Shown here in pieces: positions 15,477 to 24,118 of a stretch of 55,010 bases of DNA. This DNA is from Yinghuangia elevatio. GTDB lineage: Bacteria > Actinomycetota > Actinomycetes > Streptomycetales > Streptomycetaceae. The notes below the pieces were generated by a model. It did no database searches. It was not told the DNA's origin and worked only from the letters and a program-made list of their open reading frames with translations. A program made the translations under genes and the position numbers. How positions within the stretch are numbered: position 1 is the stretch's first letter; the number at the start of each line of letters is the position of its first letter. Where the stretch lies: assembly GCF_040649515.1 (NCBI RefSeq), contig NZ_JBEZFP010000050.1, positions 1 through 55,010 of the forward strand. Direction: 5' to 3'.

Positions 15477-18050
15477 ATGTTGAAGGCAAGCTTCAGAAGC
15501 TTCCTGTCCCACAAAGGGCGAATGGCGCTTTCCGCCATCGCCATCCTGCTGTCGGTGGCGTTCGTCTCCGGCACCCTGATCTTCACCGACACGATCACCA
15601 AAACGTTCGACGACCTGTTCAAGTCGACGTCGGCCGACGTGACCGTCTCGCAGGAGTCCGACAAGGACACCGGCGACCTCGCCGCGACCGGCCGCGTGCT
15701 CTCGATCCCCGAGTCGACCGTCGAGCGGGCGGCGAACGTCCCGGGCGTCGCGAAGGCGCACGCCTCGGTGAGCGTCGAGAACATCACCGTCGCCGACAAG
15801 AACAACAAGGCGATCGGCTCGTCGACCGGCGCGCCGACGATCGGCGTCAACTGGTACGAGAGCGACCGCTCCGCGGTCAAGCTGACCAGCGGGCGTGTCC
15901 CGCAGGCTCCCGGCGAGGCCGTCGTCGACGCCGACACCGCCGACCGCAAGAAGATCAAGATCGGCGACCCGCTGCGCATCATCGCGCCGGCGGGCGGCTC
16001 GTCCGACGCCACGGTCGTCGGCATCGCGACGTTCACCACCACCAACCCGGGCGCCACGCTGCTGTTCCTGGAGACCGAGTTCGCGCAGAAGGCGCTGCTC
16101 GGCTCGACCGACAAGATCTCCTCGGTGGAGCTCGACGCCGCGTCCGGCGTCAGCAACGACCAGCTCAAGGCCAACGTCCAGAAGGAACTGGGCGCCGGCT
16201 TCGACGTGAAGACCAAGGCCGAGGCCGCCAAGAAGGCCGCGGACGACGTCGGCCAGTTCATCGACTTCATCAAGTACGCGATGCTCGGCTTCGCCGGAAT
16301 CGCGGTCCTGGTCGGCATCTTCCTGATCTTCAACACCTTCCAGATGCTGGTCGCGCAGCGCACCCGTGAGCTCGGGCTCATGCGCGCGATCGGGGCGAGC
16401 GGCAAGCAGGTACGCCGGTCCGTCCTCCTCGAGGCGATCCTGCTGGGCCTGGTCGGCTCGACGATCGGCCTCGCGGCGGGCTTCGGCCTCGCGGTCGGGC
16501 TCAAGGCGCTCATCGGCCTCGCCGGCATGAACCTCAAGGGCACGTCCCTGGTGTTCAAGCCGTGGACGCCGATCGTGGCGTACCTCGTGGGCACGCTCGT
16601 CACGGTCGTCGCGGCGTACATCCCGGCGCGCCGCGCGAGCCGCGTGTCGCCGATGGCCGCGCTGCGCGAGGCGAGCGCCCCGGCGCAGAAGTCGCTCAAG
16701 GTCCGCACGATCATCGGCCTGGTCCTCACCGTGGTCGGCGTGCTGGCCCTGGCCGGCGGCGCGTCCGCGGACAGCGGCGCCACCGGCGGCGGCCTGCTCG
16801 GCCTGGGCGTCGTGCTGACGCTCGTGGCGTTCGTGGTGCTCGGCCCGGTGCTGGCCCGGACGGTCATCCCGGCCCTGGCCGCGGGCTACCCGAAGCTCTT
16901 CGGGTCGATGGGCAAGCTGAGCCGCGAGAACGCGATGCGCAACCCGCGCCGCACCGGCGCGACCGCCGCGGCGCTGATGATCGGTGTCGCACTCGTGGCG
17001 GCGCTGTCGGTGGTCGCCGCGTCCATGAACGACTCGATCTCGAAGCAGATCGACGAGTCGTTCGGCGCCGACTTCACGGTGCAGAGCCAGGGCACCGCGT
17101 TCCCGACCGAGATCGCCGACAAGATCCAGGCGACCGACGGTGTCGGCACCGTGGTCCGGGTCCGGGTCCTCTCCGAGGACGACGTCGAGGTCAGGTACCC
17201 CGACGGCAAGACGACCGACAACGCCATCGGCGCCGAGCAGGGCTTCGACACCGTGTGGAAGCGCGCGGTGGTCTCGGGCAACGGCGGCGACATCGGCGCC
17301 GACGGCAAGGTCGCGGTGAGCGAGAAGGTCGCCAAGGACCACAACCTGAAGATCGGCAGCCCGGTCGAGGTCGTGTTCAAGGAGAAGAACCAGACCGTCA
17401 AGGCCGAGGTCGGGGCGATCCAGGAGAACGAGGACCCCGGGGTCGGCTTCGGCGAGGCCGTGGTGCTGCCGCTCGACATGATCAAGCAGAACCTGCCGGA
17501 GGTCCAGGACTTCATCGTCTTCGCCAACTCCAAGGCGGGCGCGGACAAGACGCAGGTCAGCGAGTCGGTCAAGCGCACCATCGACCCGTACCCGCAGGTC
17601 AAGGCGCGTGACCAGGCCGACTACAAGAAGCTCGTGCAGGAGCAGATCAACATCCTGCTCTACATGATCTACGGCCTGCTCGGTCTCGCGATCATCATCG
17701 CGATCCTCGGTGTCATCAACACGCTGGCGCTGTCGGTGGTCGAGCGGACCCGCGAGATCGGCCTCATGCGGGCGATCGGTGCCTCGCGCCGGCAGATCCG
17801 CCGGATGATCCGCCTGGAATCGATGGTGATCGCCGTCTTCGGCGCTCTCATCGGCCTGGCCCTGGGCCTCGCGTGGGGTGTGGTCGCACAGCGGCTGCTC
17901 GCCTCCGAGGGGCTGGACGTCCTGACGATCCCGTGGAGCACGGTGATCACCGTGGTGGTCCTGTCGGCGGTGGTCGGCCTGCTGGCCGCGCTGCTGCCGG
18001 CGCTGCGGGCCTCGCGGATGAACGTGCTGAACGCGATCGCCACCGAGTAG
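15477..18050 (+). CDS. ABC transporter permease, FtsX/MacB-type, paralogue
   Basis: An 857-residue permease from ATG 15477. It begins MLKASFRSFLSHKGRMALSA and a helix, then an extracytoplasmic MacB_PCD-like domain, FtsX domain 1 (YAMLGFAGIAVLVGIFLIF, ELGLMRAIGASGKQVRRSV), a second external domain (about residues 510-720) and FtsX domain 2 (EIGLMRAIGASRRQIRRMI). About ten helices in total. The external domains are rich in Lys/Asp and differ more from the paralogue at 10224-12773 than the membrane parts, suggesting a different ligand. It forms an operon with the ATPase 16 bases upstream and ends at a strong terminator. Confidence 0.92.
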   Translation: MLKASFRSFLSHKGRMALSAIAILLSVAFVSGTLIFTDTITKTFDDLFKSTSADVTVSQESDKDTGDLAATGRVLSIPESTVERAANVPGVAKAHASVSVENITVADKNNKAIGSSTGAPTIGVNWYESDRSAVKLTSGRVPQAPGEAVVDADTADRKKIKIGDPLRIIAPAGGSSDATVVGIATFTTTNPGATLLFLETEFAQKALLGSTDKISSVELDAASGVSNDQLKANVQKELGAGFDVKTKAEAAKKAADDVGQFIDFIKYAMLGFAGIAVLVGIFLIFNTFQMLVAQRTRELGLMRAIGASGKQVRRSVLLEAILLGLVGSTIGLAAGFGLAVGLKALIGLAGMNLKGTSLVFKPWTPIVAYLVGTLVTVVAAYIPARRASRVSPMAALREASAPAQKSLKVRTIIGLVLTVVGVLALAGGASADSGATGGGLLGLGVVLTLVAFVVLGPVLARTVIPALAAGYPKLFGSMGKLSRENAMRNPRRTGATAAALMIGVALVAALSVVAASMNDSISKQIDESFGADFTVQSQGTAFPTEIADKIQATDGVGTVVRVRVLSEDDVEVRYPDGKTTDNAIGAEQGFDTVWKRAVVSGNGGDIGADGKVAVSEKVAKDHNLKIGSPVEVVFKEKNQTVKAEVGAIQENEDPGVGFGEAVVLPLDMIKQNLPEVQDFIVFANSKAGADKTQVSESVKRTIDPYPQVKARDQADYKKLVQEQINILLYMIYGLLGLAIIIAILGVINTLALSVVERTREIGLMRAIGASRRQIRRMIRLESMVIAVFGALIGLALGLAWGVVAQRLLASEGLDVLTIPWSTVITVVVLSAVVGLLAALLPALRASRMNVLNAIATE

Positions 18051-18065
18051 CGGCCGCGGTACGCG

Positions 18066-18105
18066 AAGGGCGCCCGTCCCCGGGATTCCGGGGACGGGCG
18101 CCCTT
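18066..18105 (+). terminator. strong intrinsic terminator hairpin
   Basis: A perfect 17-bp stem (18066-18082 with 18089-18105) and a six-base loop, 15 bases after the permease stop. The stem arms begin and end AAGGGCGCCC / GGGCGCCCTT. It ends the rightward ABC operon and also faces the 3' end of the endonuclease V gene. Confidence 0.85.
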
Positions 18106-18154
18106 GCCGTGTACGGGAGTCCGGTGGCCGACGGTCCGCGCGGGGTCCGAACTC

Positions 18155-18952
18155 CTACCCCGTTGTACGCGCTTCCGCTGCCGCCGCCGCGAGCGCCGCG
18201 CGGCACGCACCGTCCGCCTGCCGGGTCGTCTCCGGCAGCCGGAAGCGCGGGCTGAGCGCCAGGACATGGCGGCACGCCTCGGCCAGGTCGAGGCCGTGTC
18301 CCACCGACACGAACACCGGCTTGACGTCGCGCTGGGTACGCAGCACGGCACCCACCACCTCGCCGTCGAGCACGAGGTCGGAGGACTCGCCCCGGGCCGG
18401 ACCGGGCGCGTCGAACGTACCGACGAACGCGGTCTTGCCGACGCCGATGCTCGGGATCCCGGTGTGCACGCCGAGGTGGCACGCGAGGCCGAACCGGCGC
18501 GGGTGCGCGAGGCCTTGCCCGTCGCACACCAGCAGGTCCGGCGCGGTCCCGAGGCCGTCCAGCGCCTCGACCAGGGAGGGCAGCTCGCGGAACGCGAACA
18601 GCCCCGGCACGTACGGGAACCGGGCCCGGCCGAGGACGACGGACCGCTCCAGGACGGTGAGCGTGTCGGCGTCCAGGACCACCACGGCCGCGGCGAGGCG
18701 GTCGGAGTCCTCCGCGTACGCGACGTCGAGGCCCGCGACGCGGCGTACCGCACGCGGCCCCGGGCCGGTCGTGTCGACGAGCGGACGCAGCCGGTCCTGG
18801 AGGGCCAGGGCCTCCTCGACGGTCTCGGGCCACGGCTCGGACCGGGGTTCGGACCGGGGATCGGACCACGGCTTGGACCGGGAGTCAGGCCGGGGTTCGG
18901 GGTTCACGGGGATCGGCACACGATCCACAGTAGGCCGGACGCGTTGCCCCAC
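18155..18952 (-). CDS. nfi: endonuclease V (deoxyinosine repair)
   Basis: About 250-265 residues. The family motifs are present in order: VAGLDVAY (first catalytic Asp), PYVPGLFAFRELP (substrate and catalytic Glu), LLVCDGQGLAHPRRFGLACHLG (second catalytic Asp, split here in two) and IPSIGVGKT. The enzyme nicks DNA one phosphate 3' of deoxyinosine and needs Mg2+. The N-terminus before LQDRL carries a degenerate repeat (SDPRSEPRSEPWPE) encoded by roughly 12-bp repeats at 18832-18896. The start is uncertain: GTGs at 18952, 18928, 18919 and 18907 are all in frame, and none has a strong ribosome binding site. It lies alone, convergent with the ABC operon. Confidence 0.9.
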   Translation of the reverse strand: MGQRVRPTVDRVPIPVNPEPRPDSRSKPWSDPRSEPRSEPWPETVEEALALQDRLRPLVDTTGPGPRAVRRVAGLDVAYAEDSDRLAAAVVVLDADTLTVLERSVVLGRARFPYVPGLFAFRELPSLVEALDGLGTAPDLLVCDGQGLAHPRRFGLACHLGVHTGIPSIGVGKTAFVGTFDAPGPARGESSDLVLDGEVVGAVLRTQRDVKPVFVSVGHGLDLAEACRHVLALSPRFRLPETTRQADGACRAALAAAAAEARTTG

Positions 18953-19004
18953 CTACCGGATATCCCCGGGTATCGGCTCCCGGCCCGGGGCCGTCGCGTC
19001 GGCC

Positions 19005-19682
19005 TCACTGCTCCCGCGTGCGCGCCACCGGGCAGCCGCCGGTCAGCTTGCCGAGGAACGCGTTGGGGTCGTAGAAGTGCTCGACGTCGACCAGCCGGAG
19101 GTCGTCGCTGACCTTGGCGACGCTCACGCCGAACATCTCCACCCTCTCGTTGCTCGGCTCGAAGCCGTGGTACTCGCCTTCGAACGTCCCCCAGTGGCGC
19201 CACTTGAACGTCACCACCGGCGGCGGGGACAGGACCTCCAGGACCTCCCAGAAGAACCCCTCGGGGAAGGCGTCGTGGAAGATGTCGTGCGAGGACTCGA
19301 AGCTCTCCTCGCCGGTCCGGTAGAAGATGCTGTCGCCGATGAGGATGTTGTAGCTGCCCTGCTCCGTGATGTCGGCGGCGTTCGCCCACGGGCCGCCGTT
19401 GACACGTGTGCGGAACCGGTCGGTGACCATGGACACCCAGGTCGCGGGGTCCTTCTTGTGCGAGACCTCCATCTCGAAGACCTGCACGATGCTCTCGACG
19501 ACGGCCTCCAGCGACCCCGCCTCGAACTTGTGGGTGCGCTGCGCCGGCATCACGGTGTGGGACAGGTGGTAGTCGGGGGCTTCCGCACGCCAGTCGCCGG
19601 GAGCGGCGGCGGCCACCACCGCGTCGCGGCCCTGGAGCCACAGCGGAGTCTCAGGGGCTTCGGTGCTTTCGGAAGTCGTCAT
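19005..19682 (-). CDS. pathogen-related-protein homologue, SnoaL/NTF2-like fold
   Basis: A 225-residue protein from ATG 19682. The segments VFEMEVSHKKD, GSYNILIGDSIFYR, ESFESSHDIFHDAFPEGFFWEVLEV (split), PPVVTFKWRHWGTFEGEYHG and VSDDLRLVDVEHFYDPNAFLG match the order and wording of plant and fungal pathogen-related proteins (PRP), a SnoaL-like cone-fold group of unknown biochemical role. No signal peptide is visible, so it is cytoplasmic. The catalytic Asp/His pairs of true SnoaL cyclases cannot be confirmed. It lies 188 bases downstream of the acetamidase-like gene on the same strand, with TTGCCAT direct repeats and a CCCTTG...CAAGGG dyad in between. Recognised from memory of the family. Confidence 0.7.
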   Translation of the reverse strand: MTTSESTEAPETPLWLQGRDAVVAAAAPGDWRAEAPDYHLSHTVMPAQRTHKFEAGSLEAVVESIVQVFEMEVSHKKDPATWVSMVTDRFRTRVNGGPWANAADITEQGSYNILIGDSIFYRTGEESFESSHDIFHDAFPEGFFWEVLEVLSPPPVVTFKWRHWGTFEGEYHGFEPSNERVEMFGVSVAKVSDDLRLVDVEHFYDPNAFLGKLTGGCPVARTREQ

Positions 19683-19818
19683 GCGGGCGATCCTGACCTC
19701 TGGCGCGCGCCATGGCAACCCTCCGGATGGCAACTCTCCGTATATCTCCGCGAGTTACCGCAATGCGCGGTTGACTCGCGTTGCGAGGGAAGGCTCCGCG
19801 TTCGCCCCCATGGCCAAC

Positions 19819-19837
19819 TCCCTTGGTATGCAAGGGA
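19819..19837. promoter_or_regulatory. small inverted repeat upstream of PRP-like gene
   Basis: TCCCTTG (19819-19825), GTATG, CAAGGGA (19831-19837): perfect 7-bp arms in an AT-richer patch just after the acetamidase-like stop. It could be a weak terminator or an operator for the gene at 19005-19682. Confidence 0.35.
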
Positions 19838-19870
19838 ATTGCAAAGAGATGCGGAATGGAGAATACCGGT

Positions 19871-20857
19871 TCAGGCGGCGGAGGCGCTTACCGGGGAGCA
19901 CCGCGGCAGAGGCAGGCGCGCATGCACTCCGTGTCCGGAGCGGTGGATCCGGAAGTCCGTGGCGTCGAGCCGGGCCCGGGCCGCCGCGCGCGGTACACCG
20001 TACCTGCCGAGCAGGAGTTCCAGTGCCTGCGACTGGCACTGCGCCAGGGCCCGGTCCACGTCGGCGTCCAGACCGAGCGGCACCAGGTGGTCCGGCGTGG
20101 TGACGTACGGCCGACGCCCCGCCCCCGACCAGTGGCGCACCTCGGCCTGCGGGATCACGTCCAGCCGCACCGTCGCGCGCAGGGGACCGTGCCACACGAG
20201 GCCGGGCACGCCGCGCAGCGTCCCGTACCGCGGACCGCCCAGGTGGAACAGCGCACCCGGCACCTGGACGGGCAGGTGCAGCGTTGCCCCGACGGTGAGT
20301 TCGGGCAGATCCAAGTTGCCGCCGAAGGATCCGGCACGTGTCGAGTGCCGGCGCAGCCCGTCCGACGTGGCCACCCCCATCACGCACAACGAGGGCCGGA
20401 ATTCGAGCGGCGTGCCGTCGCCCAGAGCCCCCGTGCGCGCCACCGGGTCGAGGTGGCACAGCTGTTCCGGCCCCAGTCGCCCGCGCGGCGCGACGACCCC
20501 GTACCCGGACCGCGGGGCCAAGTCCTCGATGCGCACCGCGAGTACATCCCCCGGCCGGGCCCCGCGCACCTCGATCGGACCCGTGACGACGTGCGGCCCG
20601 TCGACGGCCGGCTCGTGGGCCGCTCCCGACTCGGCGAGCGCCCGCAAGTCCGCGGGAACGTCCCGCGGATCGATCCCGAAGCCGCCGAAGTACGCCACCG
20701 GGTCGCGTCCTTGATCCCCCGTCAGACCTTGGTGGGAAACCGTGTCCACGAGTACGGTGTCGCCCGTCCCGACACTCATGACGGGTCGGTCGACGGCGCC
20801 CGGCAACCACCCCCACAACACGGTGCCGGGCCGCGACACCAGCAGATCTCGGGACAT
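19871..20857 (-). CDS. acetamidase/formamidase family protein with altered active site
   Basis: A 328-residue protein from ATG 20857. Family landmarks: DTVSHQGL near residue 38, HVVTGPIEVRGARPGDVLAV near 85-105, then SFGGNLDLPELTVGATLHLP and VQVPGALFHLG near 210. In normal FmdA/AmdA proteins the last block continues as GDxHxxQGDGE, which carries conserved acidic and His residues. Here it reads GGPRYGTLRGV, so Asp, His and the GDGE stretch are all replaced. The protein may therefore be inactive or use another chemistry. It is divergent from the deaminase-like gene, across possible GlnR sites. Cytoplasmic; substrate unknown. Family assignment is firm, activity is not. Confidence 0.8.
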   Translation of the reverse strand: MSRDLLVSRPGTVLWGWLPGAVDRPVMSVGTGDTVLVDTVSHQGLTGDQGRDPVAYFGGFGIDPRDVPADLRALAESGAAHEPAVDGPHVVTGPIEVRGARPGDVLAVRIEDLAPRSGYGVVAPRGRLGPEQLCHLDPVARTGALGDGTPLEFRPSLCVMGVATSDGLRRHSTRAGSFGGNLDLPELTVGATLHLPVQVPGALFHLGGPRYGTLRGVPGLVWHGPLRATVRLDVIPQAEVRHWSGAGRRPYVTTPDHLVPLGLDADVDRALAQCQSQALELLLGRYGVPRAAARARLDATDFRIHRSGHGVHARLPLPRCSPVSASAA

Positions 20858-20880
20858 GTCCGAGGTTGTACGCCCGGCCC

Positions 20881-20964
20881 GTAACCGGCTCGGGTCGGCG
20901 CGGTTACGTACCGGTTTCGCGGCGGATCGCCGGGGCCGTAACCCCTCGGTAACCCGACGGCAAC
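20881..20964. promoter_or_regulatory. phased GTAAC half-sites resembling GlnR boxes
   Basis: Two clusters of five-base half-sites at an 11-base period. GTAAC 20938, GTAAC 20949 and GCAAC 20960 are each separated by six bases. GTTAC 20903 and GTTTC 20914 read on the minus strand as GAAAC-n6-GTAAC, with GTAAC at 20881 in the same phase. The known Streptomyces GlnR box is gTnAc-n6-GaAAc repeated. The sites lie between the divergent acetamidase-like and deaminase-like genes, fitting nitrogen control. Confidence 0.5.
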
Positions 20965-21044
20965 AGCCCGCCTCCACAGTGGTCGCACAACACTGTTCAC
21001 CCGCACCGGAACCATCCACGCTCCCCGGCGCATGAGGAGATGCC

Positions 21045-22307
21045 GTGACCGACACGACCACTTTGACCGGCGTGATGCTGCCTGATGGTCGCGTCCGCAA
21101 CGTCGTCCTCCGGCACGGCAGCGTGAGCCACATACGTCCGGTCGGCATACCCGATATCGGGCAGTCCGCGATCGACCTGACCGGCTATCTGCTGCTCCCC
21201 GCGCCCGTCGAACCGCATCTGCACCTGGACCGCGCGCTCACCTGGGAGCCGATCGGCAGCGACCCGGACGGGCGGGACGGCGCGGTGCGTTCGTGGCGTG
21301 CGTCGCCTTCCCGGTACGGCACCGCCGACCTGCGACGGCGGGCACACAGCGCACTCCAGGCGATGTCCGCGAACGGCGTCACCGCGGTACGTACGCACAT
21401 CGACATCGGCGTGGGCGCCGGCGCTCCGCTGCGCGCCGTCGAGGTCCTGCGGGAACTGCGCGAGGACCTGCACCGCTTGCTCGACCTCCAGATCGTCGCG
21501 GTCCCCTCCCCTGACCTGTCGGACCGCTCCGCGTTGGAGGCCTTCTCCGCGGGTGCGGGCCTGCTGGGCGGCCGTCCGCACCGCGCGGCGGACCCGCGTG
21601 CGGAGACGCGGCGGCTGCTGCGTCTCGCGGACCGTGCCGAGGTCGATCTCGACCTGCACCTCGACTACCAGCCCGACAGGCGCGTACTCGCGGTTGCCGA
21701 TCTCGCCCGGCTGCTGCGCAAGTCGGGCTTCGGGCGGCAGGTGACCGCGAGCCACTGCGCGACGCTGGGCCTGTTGCGGCCGCCCGCGCTGGCGAAGGTC
21801 GTGGAGGCCATCGCGGCGTCGCGGATGGCGGTGATCGGCCTGCCGTCGACGCCGCGCGACGACGCGCGGGCGGCGGTGGCGCCGTGCGGGGGCCCGGGCC
21901 CGTTGCACGCGCTGCTGGAGGCGGGGGTTCCACTCGCGGCGGGCGGCGACCACGTGCGCGACGCCCTGCACCCGATGGGCCGCGCGGACGCCCTGGAGAC
22001 CGCCTCGCTGCTGATGACGACGGGTCAGATGAGCGCGGACCAGGCGTACGCCGCGGTCAGCACCTCCGCCCGGGCGATCATGGGACTGCCGGTGGCCGGC
22101 ACCGAGCCCGGGGCCGTGGCCGACCTCCTGGCGGTACGCGCGAGCAGCCTCGCCGAGGCCGTACTCACCACTCCCGCCGACCGTGTCGTGCTGCGCCGCG
22201 GGCGCGTGGTAAGCCGTACCTCTGGGCGGCGCACGCCCGCACTCCAGGGCCGGTCCGACAGCGGCTACGGCCGTCGCCGCGGCCGTGTCCCGGCCGGGGC
22301 CCGCTGA
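21045..22307 (+). CDS. cytosine-deaminase-like amidohydrolase
   Basis: A 420-residue protein from GTG 21045 with GAGGAGA six bases upstream. It matches the metal-dependent amidohydrolase (CodA-like) fold: EPHLHLDRALTW (HxH metal ligands near residue 60), THIDIGV, LDLHLDYQPDRR near 205 (third His), VTASHCATLG near 230 and AAGGDHVRDALHP near 300 (metal Asp). In cytosine deaminases the HxDE motif supplies a catalytic Glu; here it is HLDY, so the proton shuttle is missing and the reaction may differ from deamination. The last 30 residues are an Arg/Gly-rich tail. It is the first gene of a rightward pair with the amidase (207-base gap). Confidence 0.8.
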   Translation: MTDTTTLTGVMLPDGRVRNVVLRHGSVSHIRPVGIPDIGQSAIDLTGYLLLPAPVEPHLHLDRALTWEPIGSDPDGRDGAVRSWRASPSRYGTADLRRRAHSALQAMSANGVTAVRTHIDIGVGAGAPLRAVEVLRELREDLHRLLDLQIVAVPSPDLSDRSALEAFSAGAGLLGGRPHRAADPRAETRRLLRLADRAEVDLDLHLDYQPDRRVLAVADLARLLRKSGFGRQVTASHCATLGLLRPPALAKVVEAIAASRMAVIGLPSTPRDDARAAVAPCGGPGPLHALLEAGVPLAAGGDHVRDALHPMGRADALETASLLMTTGQMSADQAYAAVSTSARAIMGLPVAGTEPGAVADLLAVRASSLAEAVLTTPADRVVLRRGRVVSRTSGRRTPALQGRSDSGYGRRRGRVPAGAR

Positions 22308-22514
22308 CGCCGACGACCGGTGCTACCCCTGGGCCAGCCGCCGTCCGCCACTGGGATACGTCACGATCAGTCCCTATTTGACACTGCCTTGCCGCCCGCG
22401 GCGGACATGATCATCCGTCCGAATCGCTATGGCCATCGCTCCTTGCTCATCGCATGATGACCCGCGGGCCCCTCCCGGCCCACCGGTCGACGGCACGACG
22501 GCAAGGAGCGCGGC

Positions 22515-23942
22515 ATGGGCACAGTAGAACTTTTGGACGGGCACGACACGGTCGGCCTCGCCGAGCTGGTGCGCACGGACCAGGTCAAGCCCGCGGAACT
22601 CCTCGACGCGGTCGTGGCCCGGATGGAGGAGCGCAACCCGGCACTGAACGCGGTGGTGGCCACGCGGATCGACGCCGCGTACCGCGAGATCGAGGCGGGG
22701 CTGCCGGACGGTCCGCTGCGCGGCGTGCCGTTCGCGGTGAAGGACCTCGGGTGCGACGTCGCGGGACTCGCGACGACGAACGGCTCCCGGCTGTTCGCGA
22801 GCAATGTCGTCGCGCACGACGGGATCCTCGCCGGCCGCTACCGCGCGGCCGGGCTCGTCATCGTCGGCAAGACCAACACCCCTGAGTTCGGCAAGAACGC
22901 GAGCACCGAGCCGCAGTTGTTCGGCCCGACCCGCAACCCGTGGAACACCGCGCACTCGCCCGGCGGTTCGAGCGGCGGCTCGGCGGCCGCGGTGGCCGCG
23001 GGCATCGTGCCCGCGGCACACGCCAACGACGGCGGCGGCTCGATCCGCATCCCCGCGGCATGCTGCGGCCTGTTCGGCCTGAAGCCGTCGCGCGGGCGGG
23101 TGCCGAACGACGGGGGCAACGCGGCGTTCGCGTACCCGCTCTCCATCGCCAACGCGGTCACGCGCACGGTACGCGACAACGCCGCGCTGTTGGACGCGGT
23201 CGCCGGCCCGGTCCTCGGCGACGCCACCCTCGACCCGGCGCCGCCCGGCTCCTTCCTCGCCGCACTCGCGGAAAAGCCGGGCCGGCTGCGGATCGGCTTC
23301 GCGACGGCCGCCGCGGACGGCACACCGGTGGCCCCGGCGGGCGCCGAGGCGGTCCGGCGTACGGCCGCCCTGCTCGCCGAACTCGGGCACGACGTCGAGG
23401 AGTCCGCGCCGCGGTGGGACATGTCCGATGTCGTGTCGGTGTTGAGCCAGGTGATGGGCGCCGCGACCGGCGCGCAGATCGAGGACCACCTCGCCGCGCT
23501 GGGACGCGGGCTCGCCGACGACGACCTCGAACCCGCCACCCGCTGGCAGCACGACCGCCTGGCCTCCGCGACGGTCACCGACCTGAGCCGCGCGCTCCGG
23601 CTCGCCGAGACGCTCGGGCGCCAAATAGCCCCGTGGTTCGCCGAGTTCGACGTCTGGCTGACCCCGACGCTGGGTCTGGACGTGCCGGAGTTGGGCTGGA
23701 TGGACACGACGCGCCTGGAGACCATGGCCAATGCGGGCAAGATGACGTGGTTCACGTCCGTGTTCAACGTGACGGGCCTGCCCGCGGCCTCCGTGCCGGC
23801 CGGGTTCGACGGCCGGGGCCTGCCGGTCGCGGTGCAACTCGCGGGCCGTATGGGCTCCGAGGCGACACTGCTGCGCGTCGCCGCGCAGTTGGAGGAAGCC
23901 GCGCCTTGGCCGTGGCAGGCCCCCTGGAACCCGGGCGCCTGA
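22515..23942 (+). CDS. amidase (amidase-signature family)
   Basis: A 475-residue protein from ATG 22515 with AAGGAG seven bases upstream. The amidase-signature Ser-cisSer-Lys triad is complete: Lys in VPFAVKDLG (near residue 77), SPGGSSGGSAAAVAAG (cis-Ser near 153) and NDGGGSIRIPA (nucleophile Ser near 177), then GLFGLKPSRGRV. It hydrolyses a C-N amide bond to acid and ammonia; the substrate is unknown. Length is normal. It is the only enzyme of the amide cluster with an intact catalytic set. TTGACA occurs at 22378-22383 in the gap before it, but no matching -10 at 17-18 bases was found. It ends at a strong hairpin terminator. Confidence 0.92.
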   Translation: MGTVELLDGHDTVGLAELVRTDQVKPAELLDAVVARMEERNPALNAVVATRIDAAYREIEAGLPDGPLRGVPFAVKDLGCDVAGLATTNGSRLFASNVVAHDGILAGRYRAAGLVIVGKTNTPEFGKNASTEPQLFGPTRNPWNTAHSPGGSSGGSAAAVAAGIVPAAHANDGGGSIRIPAACCGLFGLKPSRGRVPNDGGNAAFAYPLSIANAVTRTVRDNAALLDAVAGPVLGDATLDPAPPGSFLAALAEKPGRLRIGFATAAADGTPVAPAGAEAVRRTAALLAELGHDVEESAPRWDMSDVVSVLSQVMGAATGAQIEDHLAALGRGLADDDLEPATRWQHDRLASATVTDLSRALRLAETLGRQIAPWFAEFDVWLTPTLGLDVPELGWMDTTRLETMANAGKMTWFTSVFNVTGLPAASVPAGFDGRGLPVAVQLAGRMGSEATLLRVAAQLEEAAPWPWQAPWNPGA

Positions 23943-23971
23943 CGCGCCGCGCGATCTGGTGCACGCGGCCC

Positions 23972-24007
23972 GGTGCCCGCGGCGGGGAATCCCGCCGCGG
24001 GCACCGA
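23972..24007 (+). terminator. strong hairpin after amidase gene
   Basis: A perfect 16-bp stem (23972-23987 with 23992-24007) and a GAAT loop, 30 bases after the amidase stop. It separates the amide cluster from the convergent dioxygenase gene. Confidence 0.85.
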
Positions 24008-24118
24008 GTCCGAACTCACGCGGTGCCCGCGCTCATTCGCGATTCGAGGTCACCCGAGAACTGAGACCACGCGAGACCCGAGGTCGTTCAAAACCTTGGG
24101 TTCATGCGCGGTCCGACG

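Noticed and set aside
22378..22383. TTGACA hexamer as promoter of the amidase gene
   Set aside because: No acceptable -10 hexamer occurs 16-19 bases downstream; CATGAT is 21 bases away.
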